A DNA stretch of 6,505 nt, taken from the NCBI GenBank assembly GCA_937925695.1, contig CALAMD010000035.1:1-6505 (forward strand), read 5' to 3'. The notes beneath the pieces were generated by a model. The model did not search any database. It was not told where the DNA came from and worked only from the letters and a program-made list of their open reading frames with translations. Source of the DNA: an uncultured Bacillaceae bacterium (GTDB lineage Bacteria; Bacillota; Bacilli; Bacillales; Amphibacillaceae). Below are positions 1 through 5,606 of this stretch, in pieces (the stretch's first letter is position 1; each line of letters opens with the position of its first letter). The position numbers and the translations under genes were made by a program.

Positions 1-41
1 CCAACATAGCTATTGACACCTGTAATTAAGATCCTTTTCAC
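1..41 (-). CDS. NAD(P)-dependent epimerase/dehydratase, N-terminal fragment (cut by window edge)
   Basis: Only the first 13 codons and two bases are present. Translation from a GTG start at 41-39 gives M-K-R-I-L-I-T-G-V-N-S-Y-V, then G from the partial codon. This is a first beta strand followed by a TGxxxYxG-type glycine-rich loop, as in extended SDR sugar-nucleotide epimerases, dehydratases and ketoreductases. The GTG overlaps the TGA stop of the preceding sugar transferase gene (38-40), which implies translational coupling. An AAGGGAG Shine-Dalgarno match lies inside the upstream gene at 53-59, about 11 bases before the GTG. Coming after a UDP-HexNAc 4,6-dehydratase and an initiating transferase, it may be the reductase or epimerase that finishes the 6-deoxy sugar (for example a QuiNAc or FucNAc type). 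That is inference from context, because substrate specificity cannot be read from 14 residues. Confidence 0.7.
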   Translation of the reverse strand, partial: MKRILITGVNSYV

Positions 42-673
42 TTGGAAACATGCTCCCTTGTACTCGCAATTTCATCTCTACTTTTTCTTCCTGTGCCACC
101 TTCAACAACACCATCGCTTTTAAACACACTGATAATGGTGCCGAAAAAGCATTTAATATCCATCCATAAACTCATCTGCTCAACATATTCACCATCTAAT
201 TTCGCTTTGACTTCAATGGGCAACTCATCCCGTCCATTAATTTGTGCCCAACCGGTCAAGCCAGGTCGAATATCATTAGCCCCATATTTATCCCGTTCAG
301 CGATTAAATCATCTTGGTTCCATAAAGCTGGCCTTGGACCAATGATGCTCATTTGGCCAACAAAGATATTCCAAATTTGTGGTAATTCATCTAACGAAGT
401 CTTCCGTAAGAATTTGCCCATTCTCGTAATATATTGTTCTGGATTTTCTAGTAGATGAGTCGGTGTGTCTTTTGGTGTATCGATTTTCATCGTGCGAAAT
501 TTCAGGATGTTAAAATAGGTTTTATTAATGCCAACTCGTTTTTGTTTAAATAAAACTGGTCCCTTAGAATCAAGTTTAATAGCGAGCATAAGCAGTATAA
601 AGACTGGCGATAACAGAATCATGCCTATTAAAGAAAGTACAATGTCTATCAGTCTTTTAACCTTAATATACAT
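38..673 (-). CDS. Undecaprenyl-phosphate sugar phosphotransferase (small monotopic phosphoglycosyl transferase, WcaJ/PglC/EpsL-like)
   Basis: A 211-residue bacterial sugar transferase of the minimal PglC/EpsL type, without the extra N-terminal membrane domain of WcaJ/WbaP. Family role: transfer of a sugar-1-phosphate from a UDP-sugar to undecaprenyl phosphate at the inner membrane face, the first step of repeat-unit assembly. Visible motifs are a basic start with K6-R7 and D10, one hydrophobic segment at about 11-33 with the Ser-Pro of a re-entrant helix (S22-P23), SKGPVLFKQKRVG at 36-48, KFRTM at 58-62, the catalytic Asp-Glu pair D95-E96 in SLDELPQ, IGPRP at 111-115, and RPGLTGWAQINGRDE at 136-150. 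A Gly/Arg-rich tail GGTGRKSRDE (192-201) follows. The ATG is preceded by AAGGGGAG at 8 bases. The gene lies 25 bases after galU and overlaps the next start. The sugar donor is unknown; the upstream dehydratase suggests a UDP-deoxy-HexNAc. Confidence 0.93.
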   Translation of the reverse strand: MYIKVKRLIDIVLSLIGMILLSPVFILLMLAIKLDSKGPVLFKQKRVGINKTYFNILKFRTMKIDTPKDTPTHLLENPEQYITRMGKFLRKTSLDELPQIWNIFVGQMSIIGPRPALWNQDDLIAERDKYGANDIRPGLTGWAQINGRDELPIEVKAKLDGEYVEQMSLWMDIKCFFGTIISVFKSDGVVEGGTGRKSRDEIASTREHVSK

Positions 674-698
674 CTACGATACTCCCCTTAATCATTGA

Positions 699-1571
699 TT
701 AATTCTCTAATTCTGCTGCCAAATCTTTTATGATTTTAGCAACGTCTGCTCCGATCTCTTCATTTCTTAAGGCAAATTCAATCGTCGTTTTAATAAAACC
801 TAATTTTTCACCGACATCATAACGAGTGCCCTCAAAGTCATAGGCATAAACTTTTTCTTTTTCATTTAACATTTGAATGGCGTCTGTTAATTGAATTTCG
901 CCACCTGCGCCAATTTTATGTTTACCAAGAAAAGTGAAAATTTCAGGTGTGAGCACGTATCTACCCATGATCGCTAAATTAGATGGGGCTGTGCCACGTT
1001 TTGGTTTTTCTTCAAAATGATCGACTTCATAGAGACGACCTTCTTTTGATCGTGGATCGACAATTCCGTATCTTTCAGTTTCCTCATCTGATACGGTTTG
1101 AACCCCTACAACTGATGATTTGGTTTTTTCAAATTGATCGATAAGTTGTTTTAATCCAGGTGTTTCAGCGACAACAATATCATCGCCTAACAAGACGGCA
1201 AAGGGTTCATCGCCAATAAACTTCCGGGCACACCAAACCGCATGACCAAGCCCTTTTGGTTCTTTTTGACGAATATAATGGATATCTATTTCAGATTGTT
1301 TCACTTTTTTGAGTAAATCGGTTTTCCCGTTGTTTTTTAAGTTATGTTCTAATTCAAAATTTGTATCAAAATGATCTTCTATCGCCCGTTTTGTTTTACC
1401 AGTCACAATAATTATATCTTCAATACCTGACTCAATGGCTTCTTCGACAATATATTGAATCGTTGGTTTATCAACAATCGGTAACATCTCTTTCGGCATC
1501 GCTTTTGTTGCCGGTAGAAATCTTGTCCCCAGTCCTGCTGCTGGAATAATCGCTTTTTTAATCGTTGCCAT
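699..1571 (-). CDS. galU: UTP--glucose-1-phosphate uridylyltransferase (GalU/GtaB)
   Basis: A full-length, 290-residue bacterial UDP-glucose pyrophosphorylase. It makes UDP-glucose and pyrophosphate from UTP and glucose-1-phosphate in the cytoplasm, supplying glucosyl donors for exopolysaccharide, teichoic acid and glycolipid synthesis. Visible signatures are the nucleotide-binding loop AAGLGTRFLPATKAMPKEML (11-30), IRQKEPKGLGHAVWCA (100-115), the metal-site LLGDD (127-131), FEEKPKRG (186-193) with the catalytic-type lysine, GAGGEIQLTDAI (221-232), and YDVGEKLGF (251-259). The ATG start is backed by a strong GGAGG seven bases upstream. It sits 30 bases after the dehydratase stop and 25 bases before the sugar transferase, so it should be cotranscribed with both. 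A second, housekeeping galU elsewhere in the genome is possible. No catalytic residue appears to be missing. The symbol gtaB is used for the Bacillus ortholog. Confidence 0.96.
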   Translation of the reverse strand: MATIKKAIIPAAGLGTRFLPATKAMPKEMLPIVDKPTIQYIVEEAIESGIEDIIIVTGKTKRAIEDHFDTNFELEHNLKNNGKTDLLKKVKQSEIDIHYIRQKEPKGLGHAVWCARKFIGDEPFAVLLGDDIVVAETPGLKQLIDQFEKTKSSVVGVQTVSDEETERYGIVDPRSKEGRLYEVDHFEEKPKRGTAPSNLAIMGRYVLTPEIFTFLGKHKIGAGGEIQLTDAIQMLNEKEKVYAYDFEGTRYDVGEKLGFIKTTIEFALRNEEIGADVAKIIKDLAAELEN

Positions 1572-1601
1572 GATATTTCCTCCAATTATATATGTATTTA
1601 T

Positions 1602-3431
1602 TTATGATCCTTCAACAGTCATTAATTCTCGTTCCATAAAAACAATACGCATGAGTGCATCTTTTAATTCCTTATTATCATAAGAGTCAAAATGATTGAT
1701 CATATGATTAATCATTTCTTCATCGACGGCGACGGTACGGCCAACATAAATTTTATCATAAACTTCTCCAGGAAGAACCTCATCCTCATTTAATAATTCT
1801 TCATACATTTTTTCCCCTGGCCGAATGCCGGTAAATTTAATTTCGATTTCATCTTCTGAGTAGCCTGATAGCTTAATTAAATTCTTCGCTAAGTCGAGGA
1901 TTTTTACTGGTTCGCCCATGTCAAGGACGAAGATTTCGCCACCATTAGCAAGAGTTCCTGCTTGAATGACGAGTCTTGAAGCTTCAGGAATCGTCATAAA
2001 GTAGCGGGTCATCTCTGGATCAGTGACGGTTACTGGTCCACCGTTTGCGATTTGTTTTCTAAATAACGGGATGACACTGCCGCGACTGCCAAGAACATTA
2101 CCAAAGCGAACAGCAACAAATTTCGTTTGACTCGTTTTGCTTAAGGATTGGATCACCATTTCTGCAATTCGTTTCGTTGCGCCCATGACGTTTGTTGGGT
2201 TAACCGCCTTGTCCGTTGACACAAGGACAAAGGTGTTCACTTGATAAGCATCTGCAGCTTCGGCAATATTTTTTGTACCGATAATATTATTCTTTACCGC
2301 TTCATGGGGGTTGTATTCCATTAATGGCACGTGTTTATGGGCTGCTGCATGATAAATAATTTTCGGGCGATATGTTTCAATGATCTCAAACATGCGTTTT
2401 CGATCTTTCACATCACCGATAATCGGGATAATTTCAGTCGCTTGGTCTTGGAATGTTTGCCTAAGCTCCATATCAATTTGATAGATGCTATATTCACCAT
2501 GGCCAACGAGGAGAATTGTTTTCGGTGTAAATTGCATGAGCTGACGACAAAGTTCCGAGCCAATCGAGCCACCTGCCCCGGTGACCATCACCGTGTTCCC
2601 TGTCACATATTTACGAATTGCGGCAATGTCTAATTCGACGGGGTCACGGCCAAGTAAGTCTTCTACTTCTACGTTTTTCAGAGCGCTGACGGAAACTTTC
2701 CCAGTCATTAAATCTTCAATTTTCGGTATCATCTGTACTTGGACATTCGTTTTCGTGCATTCATCAACGATTTTTTGTAATTGATTTTGTGCCAATGACG
2801 GAATCGCAATAACAATGTGTTCTATATCACGTTCATTAACAATACAAGGGATATCTCTTACCGTGCCTAGAACGGGTATATCGTATAAGTGCATGCGTTG
2901 TTTGGCTGGATCGTCATCGACAAATGCAACGGGTTGTAGCTCAGCCCCATTGTTCCCGTTTAATAATTGGCGTACGATCATTGCCCCGGCATCGCCAGCA
3001 CCGACGATGAGGGTACGCTTTTTCTTATTTTGTTCGGTGATGAATTGATCGCGAAATATTCGCCATGCAAAGCGTGACCCGCCGATAAGAAGGATATGAA
3101 GCATCCATGTCACTAACAGTGCCCGACGATAAATAGTAAAATTATTAATTAATAATTGAATAATTCCTGCCGTTATAATGGTTAGTGTGACGGCTTTCGT
3201 TATGGCAATTAGTTCGCCAACACTGGCGTAGGACCATACTTTGTTATAAAGCTTATAAATGAATGCATATAAATGATGAAAGATAAGAATAGCTATTGCG
3301 GTAACCGTCATCACCGTCACGTTATACGTTTCCATATATGGATGGACAAACCATGAGGCTATATAAAGAGCCGTACTGACGATGATTGAGTCTAAAATTA
3401 TTAGTGAGATTAATCTGATCCGGTACGTCAA
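1602..3431 (-). CDS. Membrane-anchored UDP-N-acetylhexosamine 4,6-dehydratase (EpsC/CapD/PglF/WbpM-like polysaccharide biosynthesis protein)
   Basis: Residue numbers count from the GTG at 3440. Four hydrophobic segments (about 11-32, 41-62, 75-98, 106-127) anchor the protein. A Rossmann-like domain with GAGDAG at 147-152 follows, then an extended SDR catalytic domain with TGAGGSIG at 287-294, HAAAHKHVPLME at 364-375, the S408-T-D410-K411 group, PTNVMGATKR at 415-424, and FGNVLGSRGSVIP at 447-459. Met419 and Lys423 give an M-x-x-x-K in place of the usual SDR Y-x-x-x-K, which is normal for the WbpM/FlaA1 branch. The family converts UDP-GlcNAc to a UDP-4-keto-6-deoxy-hexosamine. I place the start at TTG 3431-3429 (609 residues) because AGGAAGGAG (3440-3448) is 8 bases upstream of it, whereas the GTG at 3440-3438 overlaps that SD. 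It appears to be the first gene of the operon with galU and the sugar transferase. Confidence 0.93.
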   Translation of the reverse strand: MTYRIRLISLIILDSIIVSTALYIASWFVHPYMETYNVTVMTVTAIAILIFHHLYAFIYKLYNKVWSYASVGELIAITKAVTLTIITAGIIQLLINNFTIYRRALLVTWMLHILLIGGSRFAWRIFRDQFITEQNKKKRTLIVGAGDAGAMIVRQLLNGNNGAELQPVAFVDDDPAKQRMHLYDIPVLGTVRDIPCIVNERDIEHIVIAIPSLAQNQLQKIVDECTKTNVQVQMIPKIEDLMTGKVSVSALKNVEVEDLLGRDPVELDIAAIRKYVTGNTVMVTGAGGSIGSELCRQLMQFTPKTILLVGHGEYSIYQIDMELRQTFQDQATEIIPIIGDVKDRKRMFEIIETYRPKIIYHAAAHKHVPLMEYNPHEAVKNNIIGTKNIAEAADAYQVNTFVLVSTDKAVNPTNVMGATKRIAEMVIQSLSKTSQTKFVAVRFGNVLGSRGSVIPLFRKQIANGGPVTVTDPEMTRYFMTIPEASRLVIQAGTLANGGEIFVLDMGEPVKILDLAKNLIKLSGYSEDEIEIKFTGIRPGEKMYEELLNEDEVLPGEVYDKIYVGRTVAVDEEMINHMINHFDSYDNKELKDALMRIVFMERELMTVEGS

Positions 3432-3439
3432 CGAGGGCA

Positions 3440-3448
3440 CTCCTTCCT
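3440..3448 (-). promoter_or_regulatory. Shine-Dalgarno site that fixes the dehydratase start at TTG
   Basis: The minus strand reads AGGAAGGAG, a near-ideal SD. Its last base is the G of the GTG codon at 3440-3438, so that GTG cannot be used with this site. The in-frame TTG at 3431-3429 is 8 bases downstream, which is optimal spacing. The protein then begins M-T-Y-R-I-R, directly before the first membrane segment. Confidence 0.75.
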
Positions 3449-3615
3449 AGACGATAAAACGTTACTTTTTTTCAATCTATGTTAATCTGTGGTCTTATTT
3501 TTTATGATGGTTCTTCGAAATTGGTTGATTGATTATTGATTGTCGTTTGGTAACATTTATTGCTGGTGTGTCGTGTTAGGTGCTTGTCATGATGTCAGGG
3601 GCGTTCAAATATGTA

Positions 3616-3643
3616 TGTATAGATTGTTTAGCTAGATTGTCAG
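3616..3643 (-). promoter_or_regulatory. Candidate sigma-A promoter (proximal) for the biosynthetic operon
   Basis: The minus strand has CTGACA (3638-3643; 5 of 6 to TTGACA), a 16-base spacer, and TATACA (3616-3621; 4 of 6 to TATAAT). It would give a leader of about 180 bases. Its -35 box overlaps an inverted repeat of TTAGCT/AGCTAA. The match is by eye only. Confidence 0.35.
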
Positions 3644-3667
3644 CTAAGATGTTTAAGATGATTAGCT
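3628..3667. repeat. Three alternating copies of a 6-base arm (TTAGCT / AGCTAA / TTAGCT)
   Basis: On the plus strand TTAGCT occurs at 3628-3633, its inverse AGCTAA at 3642-3647, and TTAGCT again at 3662-3667. The middle arm can pair with either neighbour, with loops of 8 and 14 bases, so the two stems exclude each other. The repeat overlaps the -35 box of the proximal candidate promoter. It could be an operator pair or a small RNA switch, but six-base arms in AT-rich DNA can occur by chance. Confidence 0.35.
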
Positions 3668-3815
3668 TAAGTGTTTTTATAAAATTTTCTGTTTTTTTAC
3701 ACAGGTATTGATAAAACCGCTTTCCTTTGCTATAGAGAAAATGTATAGATAAATGCCAATTCAATCATTTAGCAATTAAACGGTTTTGGTGTTTTCATAT
3801 CATTTCATGTTGTGA

Positions 3816-3844
3816 AATATATACTATTGTTTTTTGTTTTGCAA
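3816..3844 (-). promoter_or_regulatory. Candidate sigma-A promoter (middle) for the biosynthetic operon
   Basis: The minus strand reads TTGCAA (3839-3844; 4 of 6), a 17-base A-rich spacer, and TATATT (3816-3821; 5 of 6). Spacing is ideal. Transcription from here would give a leader of roughly 375 bases before the dehydratase. The 20-base palindrome at 3876-3895 lies about 30 bases upstream of the -35 box. Confidence 0.4.
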
Positions 3845-3875
3845 GATTAGAGAATTTTGTCACTAGTTTGAATTA

Positions 3876-3895
3876 ATTATTTCCCCGGAAATAAT
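3876..3895. repeat. 20-base palindrome with perfect 9-base arms
   Basis: The plus strand shows ATTATTTCC, two bases CC, then GGAAATAAT, which is the exact inverse of the first arm. A two-base centre is too tight for a full RNA hairpin and fits a DNA operator for a dimeric regulator better. It lies upstream of the middle candidate promoter and is the most symmetrical element in the spacer. Confidence 0.45.
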
Positions 3896-3960
3896 ATGCT
3901 GTCGATTTTTCATCTTTATTCTATAAATTTAGCATAGTTTCTTGTTTGTCGTAAGACGTC

Positions 3961-3988
3961 ATAATACCTATTTTTCAAATAGGAACAA
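3961..3988 (-). promoter_or_regulatory. Candidate distal promoter with a palindrome filling its spacer
   Basis: The minus strand has TATTAT (3961-3966; 5 of 6 to the -10 consensus) and a weak TTGTTC -35 (3983-3988; 3 of 6) at 16 bases. The spacer is almost exactly an inverted repeat, CCTATTT-GAA-AAATAGG (3967-3983). A regulator bound there would cover the polymerase site. The weak -35 keeps confidence low. Confidence 0.3.
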
Positions 3989-4032
3989 ATGTTTTTAGGT
4001 AAACACACCTATGCTCGATTATACGTTAATTC

Positions 4033-4053
4033 AAGTCACCTTTGTAGTGACTT
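4033..4053. terminator. Weak stem-loop after the response regulator gene
   Basis: Arms AAGTCAC and GTGACTT (7 pairs) enclose a 7-base loop, about 40 bases past the regulator stop. On the minus strand no U-tract follows (GAATTAACG), so it is a poor intrinsic terminator in the direction of the genes. The plus strand has CTTTTATAG after the stem, which is somewhat better, but no plus-strand gene is seen. It may still mark the end of the regulator transcript. Confidence 0.3.
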
Positions 4054-4093
4054 TTATAGAAACTAGTCATACTTTCAGCGTTGTTTATCATTT

Positions 4094-4759
4094 TTATTGA
4101 GGCGGACAATATAAATCGCGCAAGTAGCTGACTAAATCCGCTCTCCTCTTCATATTAAATTTGCGGTAGAGTTCACTTACGTAATTTTTTACCGTTCCTT
4201 CACTTAAATATAGTTCTTGGGCAATTTCTTTATTCGTTGCATTTCTTATAAGTAAATAGGCAATGTCTAATTCTCTTTTTGTTAAGCGGATATCATTGAT
4301 TAATAGTTTTTCCTTTAACAGTACTTTCCGATCATAAATGAGTTGTAATACCCTATTAGCGAGAATTCTCGCTGGATAACCCGAGATAACTACTTCACCT
4401 CGATAGGTCTCCCGAATTGAACGGATAAAACTCTCACTATCGCAATTTTTTAAGAGAAACCCATCGGCGCCTGAGGCAATCCCTTTCATTAACATTTCTT
4501 CATTTGTTTCTGAAGTTAAAAAAATAACCTTTGTTTCTGGATATTTTTCTTTAATATAATGGGTGACTTTAATACCATCGATTTGAGGTAAATGAAGATC
4601 TAACAAGACAATATCTGGTTGTTTTTCGTCCATCAGTTCAATGGCTGCTTTCCCCTTGGTTACCATTCCGATGACTTGTATATCTTCTTCCTGATCGATA
4701 AGTGATTGAACTGCTTCCAAAAATAATCTGTTTTTGTCTATTAGCATTACATTTATCAG
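4094..4759 (-). CDS. Orphan NarL/FixJ-type response regulator (receiver plus LuxR HTH)
   Basis: A two-domain DNA-binding response regulator of 221 residues from the CTG start proposed here, or 229 from an upstream ATG at 4783; numbers use the 229 form. The receiver domain (about 10-125) has phospho-acceptor D62 in VLLDLHLP, T90 and K112. The acidic pair after strand 1 is D16-K17 rather than D-D or D-E, so a Mg ligand is missing. The C-terminal LuxR-type helix-turn-helix (about 166-222) shows LTKREL, NKEIAQELYLSEGTVKNYV and KFNMKRRADLV. The CTG at 4759-4757 has AGGGGG 8 bases upstream and gives the family-like start M-I-N-V-M-L-I-D, whereas the ATG has no good SD and adds an unusual eight-residue extension. 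No sensor kinase is in the window. Its position between the phosphatase and the biosynthetic operon suggests control of polysaccharide genes, which is inference. Confidence 0.9.
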   Translation of the reverse strand: MINVMLIDKNRLFLEAVQSLIDQEEDIQVIGMVTKGKAAIELMDEKQPDIVLLDLHLPQIDGIKVTHYIKEKYPETKVIFLTSETNEEMLMKGIASGADGFLLKNCDSESFIRSIRETYRGEVVISGYPARILANRVLQLIYDRKVLLKEKLLINDIRLTKRELDIAYLLIRNATNKEIAQELYLSEGTVKNYVSELYRKFNMKRRADLVSYLRDLYCPPQ

Positions 4760-4767
4760 ATCGATAA

Positions 4768-4773
4768 CCCCCT
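4768..4773 (-). promoter_or_regulatory. Shine-Dalgarno site pointing to a CTG start for the response regulator
   Basis: The minus strand reads AGGGGG. It is 8 bases before CTG 4759-4757, but 20 bases before the next in-frame ATG (4747-4745), which would also remove most of strand 1 of the receiver. It lies inside the frame opened by ATG 4783, so it cannot serve that codon. This favours the rare CTG start. Confidence 0.55.
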
Positions 4774-4800
4774 GTAGAACCATTTACCCATATGATAACA

Positions 4801-4832
4801 TAAGGGGTGTACAAAATGATGTATACCCCTTA
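4801..4832. repeat. Imperfect 12-base inverted repeat between phosphatase and regulator genes
   Basis: The plus strand shows TAAGGGGTGTAC, eight bases, then GTATACCCCTTA. Eleven of 12 positions pair; the odd one is G-T on the plus strand and A-C in the minus-strand RNA. It begins 9 bases past the phosphatase stop and lies about 40 bases upstream of the regulator start. No U-run follows it on the minus strand, so a standard intrinsic terminator is unlikely. It could be an attenuating hairpin, an mRNA-end stabiliser, or an operator for the regulator itself. Confidence 0.6.
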
Positions 4833-4841
4833 CGAAATGCT

Positions 4842-5606
4842 TTAAAACAGACCGAGAAATTTTCTCTTTTTCACTCTGAATGGTTCCATTCGGTTCACAT
4901 TCATCCCATCAACAAGTAATTGGCTATTCTCAATAAACATATAGTAGGTGCTTGTTCCGTACGTTTCTTTCACCGTTGCAAACGCTTCCTGCATCCAGAA
5001 TGAGCGGGTTGTGGTGTTGTGAGCATCTGATGCGATAAAGTGAGTGAGATTTGCTTCAATTAGTTGGTGAGAAAACTTTTGAATGTTTTTACCGAACTTC
5101 CCTACTAAACTACCAGCAGTAATTTGAGTTAATGCTCCCTTTCGCACAAAGTTATAGAGGATATCTGGACGTTCAAGTAGTTCTTGGTTGCGTTCAGGGT
5201 GAACAATAATCGGAATATAGCCGGCAACTTGGATATCAAAGAGTACTTGTTTTGCATAGTTTGGGACATGTGATGATGAAAACTCTACAAAAACATACTG
5301 CGTATCGTTCAATGGAAGTATTTCGCCAATTTCTAATCCTTCAACCATATCACCATTTATGCGGGTTTCCTGTCCTGCCAGTAACGTGAGGGGCAGGCCG
5401 TGGGATTGAAATAGGTTATTTAATATTTCCGTGTACGTCAGGATACTATCCCGTGCATTCTCATAACTTCCATTTTTGTGATGCGGAGTGGCAATAATCG
5501 TGTGGATCCCTTGGTCTACTGCCATTTTTGCCATGTTTAAACTGTCTTCCTCAGTTTGAGCACCGTCATCGATTCCTGGTAGGATATGGGTATGAATATC
5601 TATCAT
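4842..5606 (-). CDS. CpsB/YwqE-type manganese-dependent protein-tyrosine phosphatase (PHP family)
   Basis: A 254-residue PHP-fold phosphatase, the usual length for CpsB/CapC/YwqE. Family members remove phosphate from the tyrosine tail of BY-kinases (CpsD/YwqD) and so tune polysaccharide chain length and output; they act in the cytoplasm near the membrane. Expected ligands are present: H5 and H7 in DIHTH, D14, H42 in ATPHH, E80, E108 in FVEF, H136 and R139 in VHPERN, D194 and H196 in ASDAH, and R201. The C-terminus is basic then hydrophobic (RVKKRKFLGLF, 244-254). The ATG is preceded by GAGAGGAG at 7 bases. A strong promoter sits just upstream (5646-5675), so it can be expressed apart from its paralog at 5734-6504. 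No BY-kinase gene is within the window; it may lie beyond the right edge. Confidence 0.92.
   Translation of the reverse strand: MIDIHTHILPGIDDGAQTEEDSLNMAKMAVDQGIHTIIATPHHKNGSYENARDSILTYTEILNNLFQSHGLPLTLLAGQETRINGDMVEGLEIGEILPLNDTQYVFVEFSSSHVPNYAKQVLFDIQVAGYIPIIVHPERNQELLERPDILYNFVRKGALTQITAGSLVGKFGKNIQKFSHQLIEANLTHFIASDAHNTTTRSFWMQEAFATVKETYGTSTYYMFIENSQLLVDGMNVNRMEPFRVKKRKFLGLF

Larger units (their letters stand above)
3449..4093. other. Long non-coding spacer and likely 5' leader of the biosynthetic operon
   Basis: About 645 AT-rich bases separate the response regulator stop from the dehydratase SD. No open frame here is convincing; the longest on the minus strand (about 62 codons, 3576-3764) begins at a TTG without an SD and looks like no family I know. 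The spacer holds a weak stem-loop just after the regulator (4033-4053), several short palindromes, three candidate minus-strand promoters, and a C-rich, G-poor stretch nearest the operon (3481-3600). I read it as the regulatory region and leader of the operon. I could not identify a known riboswitch, T-box or the Bacillus EAR element by eye. Confidence 0.6.

Noticed and set aside
42..458. Plus-strand open frame of 138 codons opposite the sugar transferase
   Set aside because: It is antisense to a gene with clear family motifs, its protein resembles nothing known to me, and I see no SD or promoter for it.
2331..3048. Three plus-strand open frames opposite the dehydratase gene
   Set aside because: They are shadows of a well-conserved SDR gene on the minus strand, with Cys/Ser-rich composition typical of antisense frames.
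3576..3764. Minus-strand open frame of about 62 codons in the spacer
   Set aside because: It begins at TTG without an SD, lies in AT-rich DNA, shows no family-like motif, and overlaps the candidate promoter and repeats.
3713..3787. AAAACCG and CGGTTTT inverse pair in the spacer, as a terminator
   Set aside because: The 61-base loop is too long for an intrinsic terminator and the 7-base arms are AT-rich; chance is a fair explanation.
3860..4070. Distant inverted copies of AAACTAGT
   Set aside because: The copies are about 190 bases apart, not perfectly matched beyond eight bases, and ACTAGT is itself palindromic, so pairing carries little meaning.
4818..4855. Possible minus-strand promoter for the response regulator (TATACA near 4821-4826)
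   Set aside because: No acceptable -35 box is found at the proper spacing, and the -10-like bases are part of the inverted repeat arm.
4734..4919. Plus-strand open frame of 61 codons across the regulator-phosphatase gap
   Set aside because: It overlaps both flanking genes and the inverted repeat, has no SD, and shows no recognisable motif.
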